Source: a bacterium (GTDB lineage Bacteria; SZUA-79; Acidulodesulfobacterales; Acidulodesulfobacteraceae). Taken from it: a DNA stretch of 64,000 bases. Position 1 is the first letter of the stretch. Each line of letters starts with the position of its first letter. The notes below the pieces were generated by a model. The model was not told the origin of the DNA and ran no database searches. It worked only from the letters and a program-made list of their open reading frames with translations. The stretch spans positions 1 to 64,000 of the forward strand of contig JAKAFU010000002.1 in the NCBI GenBank assembly GCA_021825865.1. The letters run 5' to 3'. The position numbers and the translations under genes were made by a program. This document shows positions 1 to 10,814 of this stretch, in pieces.

Positions 1-1
1 A

Positions 2-892
2 GGTTTTAATATACACAGTATTTTGCCAAGAATAGTGCTGTTTTCGGCAGGTGCGGTTTTAGCGCTCAGCGCTGCAATGGCAATAGCTAACTATGTGAAA
101 CTTTACGGCATAACCTTCCTGAGTTCCGCAAGGTCGAAAAGGGCGATGAAAGCTAGGGAAGTTCCGCTATTGATGAATATTGCCATTTTAATTCCGGCGC
201 TCCTCAGTATATCATTATCCGCTTTTATGTTTTTTTATACCCCTTTTATGTCTAAAGTATCAAATTTGATTTATCATATAAATATAAACGCTCAAATAAT
301 GCATAATTATATTTTTATCCCGTATTATAATACTTTTTCTGCGTCCAGTCCGGTTTACCTGTTTTTTGTATCAATAATCCTGTTAATTGTTTTATATATA
401 ATTTACCGTTATTTGCTTAAACCTGAAAGAAGATACGTAAAATACGCGTGGACGGGAGGAACCGAAAGCTCAAATCCGCATGCGCAAATTTCTGCTTTAG
501 GTTTTTCAAACGCAATAAGAATAATGTTTAATATTGTTTATAAATCAAGGCAGAGAATTGAAACGAGGACAATAAAAACTTTGTATGCCGATGTAAAATC
601 AGATTCAGATTTAAAATTAGGAATAGATGCGGATAATGCGAATGCGGACAATGGAGGCTTGCATGCCGAAGCAAAAAATCCTTTCCCTTACGCTTCTTTT
701 TACCACGATTCAAGCGGATACGGTTCCTACATATTTCCCCTGTTAGAATATTATCTTTATATGCCGGTTATAAAATTTTTTAACCGTCTAAGTTCGTTGA
801 CTACTTCAAGACTGCAGAACGGTTCATTAAACGTATATATATTTTATATATTTTTCGTATTTCTTGCCGCGCTGTTTATAGTGATAATTTAG
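2..892 (+). CDS. Hydrogenase-4 / complex I-like membrane subunit (HyfB/NuoL type), 3' part
   Basis: The reading frame is open from the window edge, so the gene starts upstream and only the C-terminal ~296 residues are visible. The segment AIANYVKLYGITFLSSARS followed by AREVPLLM is typical of the C-terminal part of HyfB/HycC-type proton-translocating subunits (proton antiporter/NuoL family). Several hydrophobic helices are visible, including one at the very C terminus. The family forms the membrane arm of formate hydrogenlyase-like or Ech/Hyf-type complexes. A hydrophilic low-complexity insert (ADNANADNGG) sits before the last helices. It converges on nifV and the stop codons overlap by 4 bases. 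Partner subunits lie outside the window, so the type of complex is not determined. Confidence 0.72.
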   Translation, partial: GFNIHSILPRIVLFSAGAVLALSAAMAIANYVKLYGITFLSSARSKRAMKAREVPLLMNIAILIPALLSISLSAFMFFYTPFMSKVSNLIYHININAQIMHNYIFIPYYNTFSASSPVYLFFVSIILLIVLYIIYRYLLKPERRYVKYAWTGGTESSNPHAQISALGFSNAIRIMFNIVYKSRQRIETRTIKTLYADVKSDSDLKLGIDADNANADNGGLHAEAKNPFPYASFYHDSSGYGSYIFPLLEYYLYMPVIKFFNRLSSLTTSRLQNGSLNVYIFYIFFVFLAALFIVII

Positions 893-2034
893 TGTTTAAT
901 ATTTAAATAAATGTCCATAATCTCCGCGCTGTTTAAATTTCTTTTTATATCAATAGATTTTTGTCTGACTGCGGATAAAATCTCTTTAGCCTCCGTTTCA
1001 TTTATAGCGATGCCCATTTTTTTTAATTTGAATTTAATAATAGATGTGCCGCTGTGTTTTCCGGCTAACAATTTTCTTTTAAGCCCTACTTCTTCAGGCT
1101 GATACGGTTCATAATTTATCGGATTTTTAATAATGCCGTCCGTATGAATACCCGCTTCGTGATGAAAAATATTTCTGCCGAGGACAGGTTTGTTTGCCGG
1201 AATAGGTCTCTTAGTGATTTTTGCTATAATTTCGGCAAGCTTTTTTACTTTTTTAAAATCAAAATTTATTTCTTTTTTTTCTATAAATTTAAAATAGGCA
1301 ATAACTTCTTCTAAAGCGCAATTTCCGGTTCTTTCCCCTATACCCGCAATGCTGCCGGAGACAAAGTCGGCTCCGGCTTCCAGAGCCGCTACGGAATTTC
1401 CGGTTGCCATGCCTAAATCGTTATGAGCATGTATTTCAATGGCTATTTGTTTAAACTTAGACTTTATAAGTTTTATATTTTTATAGATTTCAAGAGGATT
1501 CAAAATACCGACGGTATCGGAATATCTATATTTATAAGCACCTTCGCCTTCTGCAATACTTATTATTTCATAAAGATTGTCTTTATCGGCTCTTGACGAA
1601 TCTTCGCCGCCTACGGAAAATACGACTTGTTCCTTAGTTAAAATACGGCAAATATTAATCAGAGTTTTTTTTACATAATCAAAATCTTTATTAAGTTTAT
1701 ATTGCATATGGATATCCGATATAGGAATAGAAATATGAATATACCGCATTCCAATATCAAGCGATGTTTTAACATCGTCTATATTAGCCCTGTTCCATGA
1801 TATTATTTTTGCATTTAAACCTAAAGAGTTAATAGTTTTTACGGCATCTTTTTCTTCTCCGCCCATAATAGGAATGCCGGCTTCTATTTCATCAACCCCT
1901 ATTTCATCGAGCATTTTAGCTATTGTTATTTTTTCGTTATAAGAAAAAATAACCCCTGCAGTCTGCTCTCCGTCCCTGAGGGTTGTATCGTTTATTAAAA
2001 AACTGCCTTTTTTTTTATTTTTTAATTTTTTCAT
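889..2034 (-). CDS. nifV: Homocitrate synthase NifV
   Basis: NifV condenses acetyl-CoA with 2-oxoglutarate to homocitrate, the organic ligand of the FeMo cofactor. The 381-residue length suits the DRE-TIM metallolyase family. The N terminus has the signature NDTTLRDGEQTAGV. Later come EIHAHNDLGMATGNSVAALEAGA (metal-binding His-x-His) and NIFHHEAGIHTDGI. The NifV assignment, rather than isopropylmalate synthase, rests on the short length without a Leu-binding domain and on the location beside nifH. It is read away from nifH, and a candidate sigma-54 promoter lies ~280 bp upstream of its start. Confidence 0.93.
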   Translation of the reverse strand: MKKLKNKKKGSFLINDTTLRDGEQTAGVIFSYNEKITIAKMLDEIGVDEIEAGIPIMGGEEKDAVKTINSLGLNAKIISWNRANIDDVKTSLDIGMRYIHISIPISDIHMQYKLNKDFDYVKKTLINICRILTKEQVVFSVGGEDSSRADKDNLYEIISIAEGEGAYKYRYSDTVGILNPLEIYKNIKLIKSKFKQIAIEIHAHNDLGMATGNSVAALEAGADFVSGSIAGIGERTGNCALEEVIAYFKFIEKKEINFDFKKVKKLAEIIAKITKRPIPANKPVLGRNIFHHEAGIHTDGIIKNPINYEPYQPEEVGLKRKLLAGKHSGTSIIKFKLKKMGIAINETEAKEILSAVRQKSIDIKRNLNSAEIMDIYLNIKH

Positions 2035-2310
2035 AAAATTTTATGCAATAAAATTGTAAGTAAAGTATAGATATATATTATATGAATATATATGACGCTG
2101 AGCGATTATATTATTAAAATTCATACACGATTGAATAGAATAGATATTCTGTATCGACGAATTATGCGCCTAACTTTTCCTTATTTTTTTATGCATTACA
2201 TTATATCATATACTGCATACTATATATTATAAATACTATATACACTATAATATTATTACATTTACATGCTATATATTACATGATTTTATATGATATACAA
2301 TAATTAAAAT

Positions 2311-2326
2311 AGCATAAAATATGCCA
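2311..2326 (-). promoter_or_regulatory. Candidate sigma-54 promoter facing nifV
   Basis: On the minus strand this reads TGGCATATTTTATGCT. It has the invariant GG and GC doublets with exactly ten bases between them (-24/-12 geometry, consensus TGGCAC-N5-TTGCW). It is ~277 bp upstream of the nifV start. A second element of the same form faces nifH. Short motifs can arise by chance in AT-rich DNA; the paired, oppositely oriented occurrence supports a real function. Confidence 0.45.
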
Positions 2327-2746
2327 GCGTATATACAGCATTTGAGCGCATTTGTTCTATTGTGCAAGCAGTTATAAATCTTATATTGGTATAAAATTAA
2401 TCATTAAAAAATATTATGCACAAATATTAGGCATATTATTTGTTGATTTTTTAATAATAGCAGTACATTTGGTGCTGTCTAATTAATTTATTATCTTTTA
2501 AAATAATTTAATTACAGAGCACATTATTGTCATTTAATCTAATAATTTTTGTTCATTTGGCTAAATAATACAATCAGTTCACTTCATTTTTCAATCTTCC
2601 AAGCGCTTTCCGGTCTAAAGATTGGTTCTGAATATCAGTCTATCGTATCCGTTTTTCTTCTGTTCTTTTCTGCAGCTATGCAGTAATAGTAGTAAAGCAG
2701 ATTATGCAAGTGATTATTTTATAATTTATGGCTAATATTTTTTATT

Positions 2747-2762
2747 TGGCATAATTTATGCA
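2747..2762 (+). promoter_or_regulatory. Candidate sigma-54 promoter of nifH
   Basis: TGGCATAATTTATGCA matches the -24/-12 consensus with GG-N10-GC spacing. It lies 166 bp upstream of the nifH start, implying a leader of ~155 nt. It also contains the palindrome GCATAATTTATGC. nif operons of Proteobacteria are usually transcribed by RNA polymerase with sigma-54, so the position fits. No nifA gene is in the window. Confidence 0.5.
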
Positions 2763-2904
2763 TTATAATAAATAACGATAATAAGCCGTTAATTTAAAAT
2801 GAATTAAAAAAATAAATTAGATGCAATTAAGAATTGAGATGGATAACGATTAATAAATATAGAAATTTTAATATTTAACACATGATAAAAAATTAAAAAA
2901 CTAA

Positions 2905-3801
<897 letters not shown>

Positions 3802-3892
3802 ATTATTTAATTAATTTTTATTATTTATCGGTTTTGTATTTTACCAGTTATGCCAATAAAACGGCAGAATTACTTAAAAAAGGCAAATTATC

Positions 3893-4855
3893 ATGAAAAC
3901 AGACAATAAAGCAATTAACAGCATGAGGAATATAAAAAAAGACGGGAATAGCAATGCCTCAGACTATAATAATAGCGAGGACATCAAAAGGCATCCGTGT
4001 TTTAGCGTAGAAGCATCAAAATCTTACGGCAGAATACATTTGCCTGTTGCCAAAAGCTGCAATATTTCGTGCAATTATTGTCATAGAGATTATGATTGCC
4101 CAAATGAATCAAGACCGGGGGTTACAAGCAGGCTTTTAACCCCTGAAGAAGCGGTAGCAAGGATATATGAGGTAAAATCTCTTTATAATGAAATAAGCGT
4201 TGCTGCGGTGGCAGGTCCTGGAGACAGTCTTGCAGACCCGGATAATACGCTTAAGACATTTGAGTTAGTGAGAAAAGAATTTCCTGAATTAATATTTTGC
4301 ATGAGTACAAACGGTCTTAATTTAAAAGAAAATATAAACGACCTTAAAGATGCGGATGTAAAATTTATTACGGTAACATTAAATGCAACGGATGCAGCTA
4401 TTGCTTCTAAAATTTATAGATTTGTTAATTATAAGGGTATTTGCTATAAAGGCAATGAAGCGGCAGAACTGCTGCTTGAAAAGCAGCTGGAAGGCATAAG
4501 AACCGCTGTTTCGAAGGGGCTTATCGTCAAAATAAATTCGGTATTAATACCCGGAGTTAACGATAAGCATATAAGAGAAATGTCTGAAAGCATTAAAAAA
4601 ATGGGAGTATATCTTTTTAATGTAATGCCTATGATACCGGCAGATAAATCATTTTTTCAAAAAATAGGTGTTCCGGCTGCCACAAGGCAAGATATAGCTA
4701 ATGTAACAGAGGGTATAACAGGCATTAACATCATGAAGCATTGCCGGCAATGCAGATCTGATGCCGCGGGTCTGCTTGGAAACGATATAAGCAGCAAGTT
4801 GAATAATAATAAGGAGAAAGATCATGATAACAGAAAATGCTGTTCAGGGGTGTAA
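3893..4855 (+). CDS. nifB: FeMo cofactor biosynthesis radical SAM protein NifB (short form)
   Basis: NifB fuses two 4Fe-4S units with a SAM-derived carbide to make NifB-co, the core of FeMo cofactor. The radical SAM motif CX3CX2C is at Cys56, Cys60 and Cys63, inside CNISCNYCHRDYDCPNESRPGV, which is diagnostic of NifB. The preceding HPCF motif and the C-terminal CRQCRSDAAGLLG are also NifB signatures. At 320 residues it lacks the fused NifX-like C-terminal domain found in many proteobacterial NifBs; a separate nifX lies downstream. The ~37 residues before HPCF are poorly conserved, Asn/Ser-rich sequence. Its 3' end overlaps the next gene by 32 bases. Confidence 0.96.
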   Translation: MKTDNKAINSMRNIKKDGNSNASDYNNSEDIKRHPCFSVEASKSYGRIHLPVAKSCNISCNYCHRDYDCPNESRPGVTSRLLTPEEAVARIYEVKSLYNEISVAAVAGPGDSLADPDNTLKTFELVRKEFPELIFCMSTNGLNLKENINDLKDADVKFITVTLNATDAAIASKIYRFVNYKGICYKGNEAAELLLEKQLEGIRTAVSKGLIVKINSVLIPGVNDKHIREMSESIKKMGVYLFNVMPMIPADKSFFQKIGVPAATRQDIANVTEGITGINIMKHCRQCRSDAAGLLGNDISSKLNNNKEKDHDNRKCCSGV

Positions 4856-5729
4856 ACTGCAGAAAAGTTTAAATTTTTCACAGGATGAAGAATTGTATAT
4901 AGCAACTTCCGACACCAAAGGGAAAATGGAAAATGACTATAAACCATTTGTGAATAAAATTTTAAACAGCCTTTCATTTGTGCCTGATTCTGTGCTTGAT
5001 CTTGGCTGCGGTCCCGGTTATATAGCACGGAGGTTCAGTGAAGTTCTTCCGGATGCTAACGTTGTAGGCGTTGATATTTCGGAGATTATGATTAGTCATG
5101 CTTTAAAAAGTTCTGCTAAGATTGCGGATGAAGCACAGTTAAATTTTAGCGGGAGAAGTCTGCAGACTGCGGGATTTACAAATAATCACAATAATAATGA
5201 TTACGGTAATAAAATTACAAACAATATATACGCCATGAAAGCTGCAGAACGGGTGATTGCTGTTTCAGGCGGTGCTGTTAATGTTAATGTGAATTCCGAT
5301 GCTTATGATTTAAATAACCGTTTGAATAACAATTTGAATAATTACGGCAGCCGTTTTCATCAAAAACTGCGGTATTTGATTGCTAACAGCGAATGTCTGC
5401 CTTTTAACGACAATTATTTTGACGTTATTATTTTAAAAGGAACATTTAAATGTCTGGAAAGAAAAGCTGAATCCCTTGAAGAAATGCACAGGATATTGAG
5501 CAGCCGCGGGGAGATATTAATATTCGAATTCAGGAAGGATATACCTGAAGACGAGTTTTTGATTCTGACAAAAGATATGCAGCCTCAAAAAGTTAGGTCA
5601 TTAAGAAATAAATTGAATTGTTCTCCCGATTTGGCAGAATATAAATATTGTCTGTCTAAATCAAATTTGTCAAAATTTGCCGAAATAACGAGCGACGGAC
5701 TTGATTTAAAAATACGCATAATTAAATAA
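4824..5729 (+). CDS. Class I SAM-dependent methyltransferase inside the nif block
   Basis: A Rossmann-fold methyltransferase: motif I is VLDLGCGPGYIARRF (residues ~57-71), the acidic loop is VVGVDIS (~80-86), and the post-insert segment ANSECLPFNDNYFDVIIL matches motifs II/III. Between them, residues ~100-180 form an Asn-rich low-complexity insert (NNHNNNDYGN, NNRLNNNLNNYG). The start lies inside nifB (32-base overlap), with AAGGAGA just upstream, suggesting translational coupling to nifB. The substrate is unknown; methyltransferases are not part of the known FeMo-cofactor pathway. The Asn insert lengthens it beyond a typical single-domain enzyme. Confidence 0.8.
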   Translation: MITENAVQGCKLQKSLNFSQDEELYIATSDTKGKMENDYKPFVNKILNSLSFVPDSVLDLGCGPGYIARRFSEVLPDANVVGVDISEIMISHALKSSAKIADEAQLNFSGRSLQTAGFTNNHNNNDYGNKITNNIYAMKAAERVIAVSGGAVNVNVNSDAYDLNNRLNNNLNNYGSRFHQKLRYLIANSECLPFNDNYFDVIILKGTFKCLERKAESLEEMHRILSSRGEILIFEFRKDIPEDEFLILTKDMQPQKVRSLRNKLNCSPDLAEYKYCLSKSNLSKFAEITSDGLDLKIRIIK

Positions 5730-5915
5730 TTAACTTGTTAAATAGTCAGATAGTTAAGCAGCTAATTATTCGATTAATGATTTCAATAAAAAAATAGATA
5801 TATCAAAACATATAAATATAGATAAATATGGAATAAATAAATAATAAAAAAGAAAAATTAATAAATAAAAATAAAGCAGATATAATAAAACATTAAAAAA
5901 CAGGAGAAAATTTTT

Positions 5916-6215
5916 ATGAGTATTATGGACGGTTTTAGCGGAAATATTGAAGAATATATAGTAGCTCCGAGAAAATCAGGTTCAAAATGGGTACCGCATT
6001 TTTTAGTAGCTTTTGACCAGGAAAGCTGCATTTCATGCGGCAGATGCATCAAGGTGTGTCCTGGAGGAGTTTACGTTTTCGAAGATGAAGGCGACAAGAT
6101 GGTAGTTAGAATTGAAAATATGGATGATTGTCTCGGAGATATGTCATGTGAAAAGGTTTGTCCTAAGAACAAGACGATGCATCTGCATAAATTTGAACCG
6201 CTGCAAAAACTGTAA
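5916..6215 (+). CDS. fdxB: Nif-specific ferredoxin III (FdxB type)
   Basis: A 99-residue 2[4Fe-4S] ferredoxin. The first cluster motif is CISCGRCIKVCPG (Cys38, 41, 44, 48). The second half is irregular, C-X5-C-X3-C (CLGDMSCEKVCPKN, Cys72, 78, 82), with the LGD-containing spacing of the nif-associated ferredoxin III family. A role in electron supply to nitrogenase or cofactor assembly is inferred from the family and the position before nifD. CAGGAG upstream sets the start. Confidence 0.88.
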   Translation: MSIMDGFSGNIEEYIVAPRKSGSKWVPHFLVAFDQESCISCGRCIKVCPGGVYVFEDEGDKMVVRIENMDDCLGDMSCEKVCPKNKTMHLHKFEPLQKL

Positions 6216-6298
6216 ATTGTGAACTGTAAAACGATGCGATGTTAATTTAGTTAACTTTAACTGCATATAAGCAAGCATAAATCTATGGAGGAATTAAA

Positions 6299-7735
6299 AT
6301 GGCTATTAATATTAAAGAAAGCGAAGAGATAGTTGAAGATGTACTGAACATCTATCCCGAAAAACCTAGAAAAAACAGACAGGAACATATTGGCGTCAAC
6401 AAAAAAGATGCCTGCGGGTCTTGCGTAGCTAAATCTAATTTAAAATCTCTGCCGGGCGTTATGACCCCCAGAGGCTGTGCATATGCCGGTTCTAAAGGTG
6501 TTGTGTGGGGTCCTGTAAAAGATGTTATTAATATCAGCCACGGTCCTATAGGATGCGGACATTACAGCTGGGGAACACGCAGGAATTTAGCAAATGGAGT
6601 TCCTGGCGTAGAAAATTTTATGCCTTTTCAATTTACTACCGATTTCAGGGAGCGCGATATTGTTTTTGGCGGCGATAAAAAATTGGAACAGGCGATACAT
6701 GAATTAAAAGGGCTTTTTCCAACCACCAAGGGATTTGTTGTAGAATCGGAATGTCCCATAGGTCTTATAGGTGATGATATTGAGGCTGTAGCTAAAAAGA
6801 CATCCGCCGACTTAAACACAACGGTAATCCCCGTAAGATGCGAGGGTTTCAGGGGCGTCAGCCAATCATTAGGACATCATATCGCCAATGATTCAATAAG
6901 GGATTATGTTGTCGGTACGGGCAAATTAGACGACAGTCAAAAAACTAAGTACGATGTTGCAATTTTAGGCGATTATAATATAGGAGGGGATGTCTGGGCT
7001 TCAATGAAGGTTATTACAGAAATGGGTTTAAATGTAATTGCCCATTGGAGCGGCGACGGGTCAATCGAAGAGATGAGAATTACACACGAAGTTAATTATA
7101 TCCTTCTTCATTGCTATCGTTCGATGAATTATATTTCAAATTACTATAATGAGAAATACGGGATTCCGTGGATTGAATACAATTTCTTCGGTCCCACGAA
7201 AATAAAGGAAAGTATCAGGAAAATAGCCGCTTTATTTGACGAACATATACAGGAGCAGTCAGAAAAAGTAATTGAAAAGTACGAACCCAAAATGCAGGCG
7301 GTTATAGACAAATATAGACCGAGATTAGAAGGCAAAAAGGTTATGATACTTGTCGGCGGGCTTAGGCCGAGACATATAGTCGGAGCGTATGAAGACTTAG
7401 GAATGCAGGTAGTTACCGCCGCTTATGAGTTTGCTCATAGCGATGACTATGAAAGAACTACAAAAGAATTAGAAGACGGGGCTATTATAGCAGATGATTT
7501 AAACGAACATGAGTTTATTGAACTTGCGCACAGATTAAAACCGGATTTAGTTGCATCGGGGATAAAAGAAAAATATGTTTTTCAGAAAATGGGCATACCT
7601 TTCAGGCAGATGCATTCATGGGATTATTCCGGTCCTTATCACGGATATGACGGCTTTGAAATATTTGCAAAAGATATGGACCTTGCAATTAACAGCCCGT
7701 CATGGAAATTTGTAAAACCGTCATGGAAAAAATAA
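6299..7735 (+). CDS. nifD: Nitrogenase molybdenum-iron protein alpha chain NifD
   Basis: The catalytic alpha subunit carrying FeMo cofactor. P-cluster ligands are Cys60 ([15 protein letters not shown]), Cys86 ([11 protein letters not shown]) and Cys152 ([10 protein letters not shown]). FeMo-co ligands are Cys272 ([10 protein letters not shown]) and His439 ([17 protein letters not shown]). Substrate-pocket residues Gln189 and His193 are present in [16 protein letters not shown]. These mark a Mo-type NifD with a complete active site. 478 residues is normal. GGAGG precedes the start. It is separated from nifK by 198 bp, which is longer than usual. Confidence 0.98.
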   Translation: MAINIKESEEIVEDVLNIYPEKPRKNRQEHIGVNKKDACGSCVAKSNLKSLPGVMTPRGCAYAGSKGVVWGPVKDVINISHGPIGCGHYSWGTRRNLANGVPGVENFMPFQFTTDFRERDIVFGGDKKLEQAIHELKGLFPTTKGFVVESECPIGLIGDDIEAVAKKTSADLNTTVIPVRCEGFRGVSQSLGHHIANDSIRDYVVGTGKLDDSQKTKYDVAILGDYNIGGDVWASMKVITEMGLNVIAHWSGDGSIEEMRITHEVNYILLHCYRSMNYISNYYNEKYGIPWIEYNFFGPTKIKESIRKIAALFDEHIQEQSEKVIEKYEPKMQAVIDKYRPRLEGKKVMILVGGLRPRHIVGAYEDLGMQVVTAAYEFAHSDDYERTTKELEDGAIIADDLNEHEFIELAHRLKPDLVASGIKEKYVFQKMGIPFRQMHSWDYSGPYHGYDGFEIFAKDMDLAINSPSWKFVKPSWKK

Positions 7736-7882
7736 AGAAATAAACAATAATAATATCCGTATGTTAACTTATATATAATTGATATTCAATCAATAGTTGA
7801 TAGCATCTCGGTTTGCAAATTTTGAGAAATATATTGCAGTTATAGTAAGTAATTATAATAAGTTGTATATTATTTGCGGCGG

Positions 7883-7896
7883 TAATGCCGGCATTA
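7883..7896. repeat. 14-bp perfect palindrome in the nifD-nifK gap
   Basis: TAATGCCGGCATTA is perfectly self-complementary and GC-rich in an AT-rich spacer, 38 bp before the nifK start. It could be an operator, an mRNA hairpin affecting nifK expression or stability, or chance. Confidence 0.35.
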
Positions 7897-7933
7897 TTTA
7901 TAAATACCAATAAAATTTGAGGAGGCTATTCAA

Positions 7934-9361
7934 ATGGCTAAGATGACTAAAGAAGAAGTCCGGCAAACTAAAGACTGGATGAAAACCGAAGAATATAAAG
8001 AATTAAATTTTAAAAGGAAATCTATTGTAATTAATCCTGAAAGAGCTTGCCAGCCTCTAGGAGCCGTTCTATGTTCCGCAGGATTTGAAGGAACTATGCC
8101 ATTTGTTCACGGTTCGCACGGCTGTGTTGCTTATTATAGAAATAATTTATCAAGACATTTCAGGGAGCCGATTGCTGCGGTTTCTACATCTCTTACAGAA
8201 GACGGAGCCGTGTTTGGAGGGCAGGCAAACGGGTTTGAAGGTTTTAAAAATTGTTTGAATCTTTATAAACCTAAAATGTTTGCAATATCTACAACCTGTA
8301 TGACGGAGGTTATAGGCGATGATTTGGGGGCGATAGTAAATAATGCCAGAGCAAAAGGATTTTTGCCTGAAGATGTGCCTGCGCCTTATGCAAACACTCC
8401 GAGTTTTGTCGGTTCGCATATAGACGGTTACGATAATATGCTTGCTGCAATTATAGATACGTTAGGGGTTAAAAGCGAATCTGTTTCAGACGCTATAAAT
8501 ATAATACCCGGTTTTGATACGACCACAGGCAATATTAATGAGATAAAAAGACTTTTAACAATCATGAAGGTTCCGTATCTTGTTATTGCAGATTACTCTA
8601 ATACGCTGGATTCTCCGCTGAACGGCGAATATAAGCTATACAATGAGGGCGCAACTACCTTAGAAGATACAAAAAATTGCGTTAATAACAGAGCGACTAT
8701 CGCGCTTCAAAAATTCAGCACTAAAAAGACGATAGCTTTATTGGCGGATAAGTTTAAACAGGAAGCAAAAGCCGTCAAAAGTCCGGTCGGAATAAAATTT
8801 ACAGACGAATTTCTTATGACCGTTTCTGAAATTACAGGAAAAGAAATTCCAAAAGAAATTGAAGACGAAAGAGGCAGAGCGGTTGACTCAATGACGGATG
8901 CGCAGCAGTATATTCACGGCAAAAAATTTGCAATATTCGGCGACCCGGATATATTAACGGGACTGACAAGCTATTTGCTGGAAATGGGCGGTATTCCTAA
9001 ATACGTGCTGTGTTCTAACGGCAATGAAGAATTCAAAAACGATGTTGAAGCATTGCTGAAAGAATACGGATGCGATGAAGGGGAGGTTTATATAGATAAA
9101 GACCTGTGGCACCTGCACTCTCTCGTAATGACCGGACCTGTCGATATGCTTATAGGGCCGAGCCACGGAAAATTTGTAGCAAGAGAAGCCGGCGTTCCTC
9201 ATATCAGATTAGGATACCCTATTTTTGACAGGGTCAATATCCACCGTTATCCTTTTTACGCCTATTCAGGAGTAATTAATTTAACGACATGGATAGTTAA
9301 TAAATTCATTGAGATTGTGGACGATACATCTGATGATGCCCATTTTGAGCTTTTAAGATGA
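7934..9361 (+). CDS. nifK: Nitrogenase molybdenum-iron protein beta chain NifK
   Basis: Beta subunit of the MoFe protein, sharing the P-cluster with NifD. Ligands are Cys39 (ERACQPLGAVLCSAGF), Cys64 (HGSHGCVAYYR) and Cys122 (STTCMTEVIGDDL). The segment TPSFVGSHIDGYDNM carries the conserved Ser near the P-cluster. At 475 residues it is a short NifK without the longer N-terminal extension of the Azotobacter protein. GAGGAGG precedes the start. The 198-bp spacer after nifD holds a 14-bp palindrome but no sigma-54 site that I could find. Confidence 0.98.
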   Translation: MAKMTKEEVRQTKDWMKTEEYKELNFKRKSIVINPERACQPLGAVLCSAGFEGTMPFVHGSHGCVAYYRNNLSRHFREPIAAVSTSLTEDGAVFGGQANGFEGFKNCLNLYKPKMFAISTTCMTEVIGDDLGAIVNNARAKGFLPEDVPAPYANTPSFVGSHIDGYDNMLAAIIDTLGVKSESVSDAINIIPGFDTTTGNINEIKRLLTIMKVPYLVIADYSNTLDSPLNGEYKLYNEGATTLEDTKNCVNNRATIALQKFSTKKTIALLADKFKQEAKAVKSPVGIKFTDEFLMTVSEITGKEIPKEIEDERGRAVDSMTDAQQYIHGKKFAIFGDPDILTGLTSYLLEMGGIPKYVLCSNGNEEFKNDVEALLKEYGCDEGEVYIDKDLWHLHSLVMTGPVDMLIGPSHGKFVAREAGVPHIRLGYPIFDRVNIHRYPFYAYSGVINLTTWIVNKFIEIVDDTSDDAHFELLR

Positions 9362-9418
9362 AAAATTTATAAAATAAAATTCATACGGTATAAAACTTAA
9401 AAAAAGGAGGCGATTAAA

Positions 9419-10771
9419 ATGCAGCTTAAGGTTAAAGAAGAGTTGTTTGATGAGCCTACATGCGAGCATAATATGCAGAAGAAAGAAAAAAAAGCATGCA
9501 AAACAGCTGTTCCCGGTTCTTCAACCGGAGGATGCGCTCTTGACGGCGCATATATTGTGCTGAGCCCGATACGCGATGCTCTTCATGTTGTTCACGGGCC
9601 GATTAATTGCCTCGGCAACAGTTATAATCAAAGAACATCGAAATCAAAGGGCAGCGAAACATTTTATATGTACGGAATGACATCTTCAATTAATGAAAAT
9701 GACCTGATTTTCGGTTCCGAAGATAAATTAAAAAAAGGAATTATTTATGCGGTAAACAAGTTTAATCCGAAGGGTGTTTTTATCTATAATACTTGTGTAC
9801 CTGCATTAACAGGGGAAGATATAGGAGGAGTCGCAAGAGACTTGACAGAAAAACTTAATATCCCCGTAGTTCCTGTGCAAAGTCAGGGATTTTCCGGCGG
9901 CAAAAATCTTGGAAATAAGATTGCCGGAGATGCGCTCTTTGAATATGTTATAGGAAAAAAAGAACCCAATATTGATATTTTAACCGATTATAATATTAAT
10001 TTAATCGGCGAATACAATATAAAAGGCGAATTGTTTTTAATTAAAAAAGCGCTTAGCGACAACGGCATTAATTTACTTTCAAATATAACAGGCAACGCAA
10101 CTATGGAAGAAATAATGTATTCGCATAAAGCAGGGTTAAATGTCGTTGTATGTTCTAAAGCTTTAGTATATTTAGCAAGAAAAATGGAAGAAAAATACGG
10201 GATACCTTTTATAGAAGAATCATTTTTTGGATTGTCTTCGACGAATAATGCAATGATGCACATAGCAGAAAGTTTTAAAGATGCTAAACTAATAGAAAAG
10301 GTTAAAAAAAATATTGAATCAAAGACTAAAATAATACGGAAAGAGATTGAACCGTATAAAAAATTTTTAACCGGCAAAAGAGTTCTTTTATATACAGGCG
10401 GTGTTAAAAGCTGGTCTTTAATCTCCGCATTAAATGACCTTGGCATGAAAGTTATAGCGACGGGGGTTAAAAAAAGTACGGAAGAAGATAAAAACAGAAT
10501 CAAGGAATTTGACGCAAACGGAAATATTATAATGTTAGATAACGGAAACCCTGTTAATTTGATAAAAATGATAAAGGACGAGCAAGCCGATATTCTGCTT
10601 GCAGGCGGAAGAAATCAGTATACGGCTATAAAATCTTTAATACCGTTTTTGGACGTTAATCAAGAGAGAATTAATTCTTATACGTCTTATGAAGGAATAG
10701 TTCATCTAGGAAGGCAGATTTATCTTGAACTAAACAGTCCGGTTTATGAAGTTATCAGAAAAGCAAATTAA
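9419..10771 (+). CDS. nifE: FeMo cofactor scaffold protein NifE
   Basis: The NifD-like half of the NifEN scaffold on which NifB-co is matured to FeMo cofactor. The cluster Cys residues are Cys39 (GGCALDGAYIVLSPIRDA), Cys64 (HGPINCLGNSYNQR) and Cys126 (NTCVPALTGEDIGGVARD), matching the three NifE ligands of the NifEN surface cluster. GGAGG is upstream. It follows nifK closely and precedes nifN. Confidence 0.95.
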   Translation: MQLKVKEELFDEPTCEHNMQKKEKKACKTAVPGSSTGGCALDGAYIVLSPIRDALHVVHGPINCLGNSYNQRTSKSKGSETFYMYGMTSSINENDLIFGSEDKLKKGIIYAVNKFNPKGVFIYNTCVPALTGEDIGGVARDLTEKLNIPVVPVQSQGFSGGKNLGNKIAGDALFEYVIGKKEPNIDILTDYNINLIGEYNIKGELFLIKKALSDNGINLLSNITGNATMEEIMYSHKAGLNVVVCSKALVYLARKMEEKYGIPFIEESFFGLSSTNNAMMHIAESFKDAKLIEKVKKNIESKTKIIRKEIEPYKKFLTGKRVLLYTGGVKSWSLISALNDLGMKVIATGVKKSTEEDKNRIKEFDANGNIIMLDNGNPVNLIKMIKDEQADILLAGGRNQYTAIKSLIPFLDVNQERINSYTSYEGIVHLGRQIYLELNSPVYEVIRKAN

Positions 10772-10814
10772 AGTTAAGATAAATTGAGCCTATTTTAACA
10801 AAAACAAAAATATT

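Noticed and set aside
2327-2746. NifA upstream activator sites (TGT-N10-ACA)
   Set aside because: I checked each TGT in this stretch; none is followed by ACA after ten bases. Calling a degenerate site would not be supportable.
7789-7803. FNR box (TTGATATTCAATCAA) in the nifD-nifK gap
   Set aside because: Half-sites are five bases apart instead of four, so it does not match the FNR/Crp geometry; the window's Crp/Fnr protein also lacks cluster cysteines.
9988-10503. Antisense ORF of 171 codons across nifE
   Set aside because: Lies entirely opposite the conserved nifE gene and has no recognisable domain; an artefact of codon bias.
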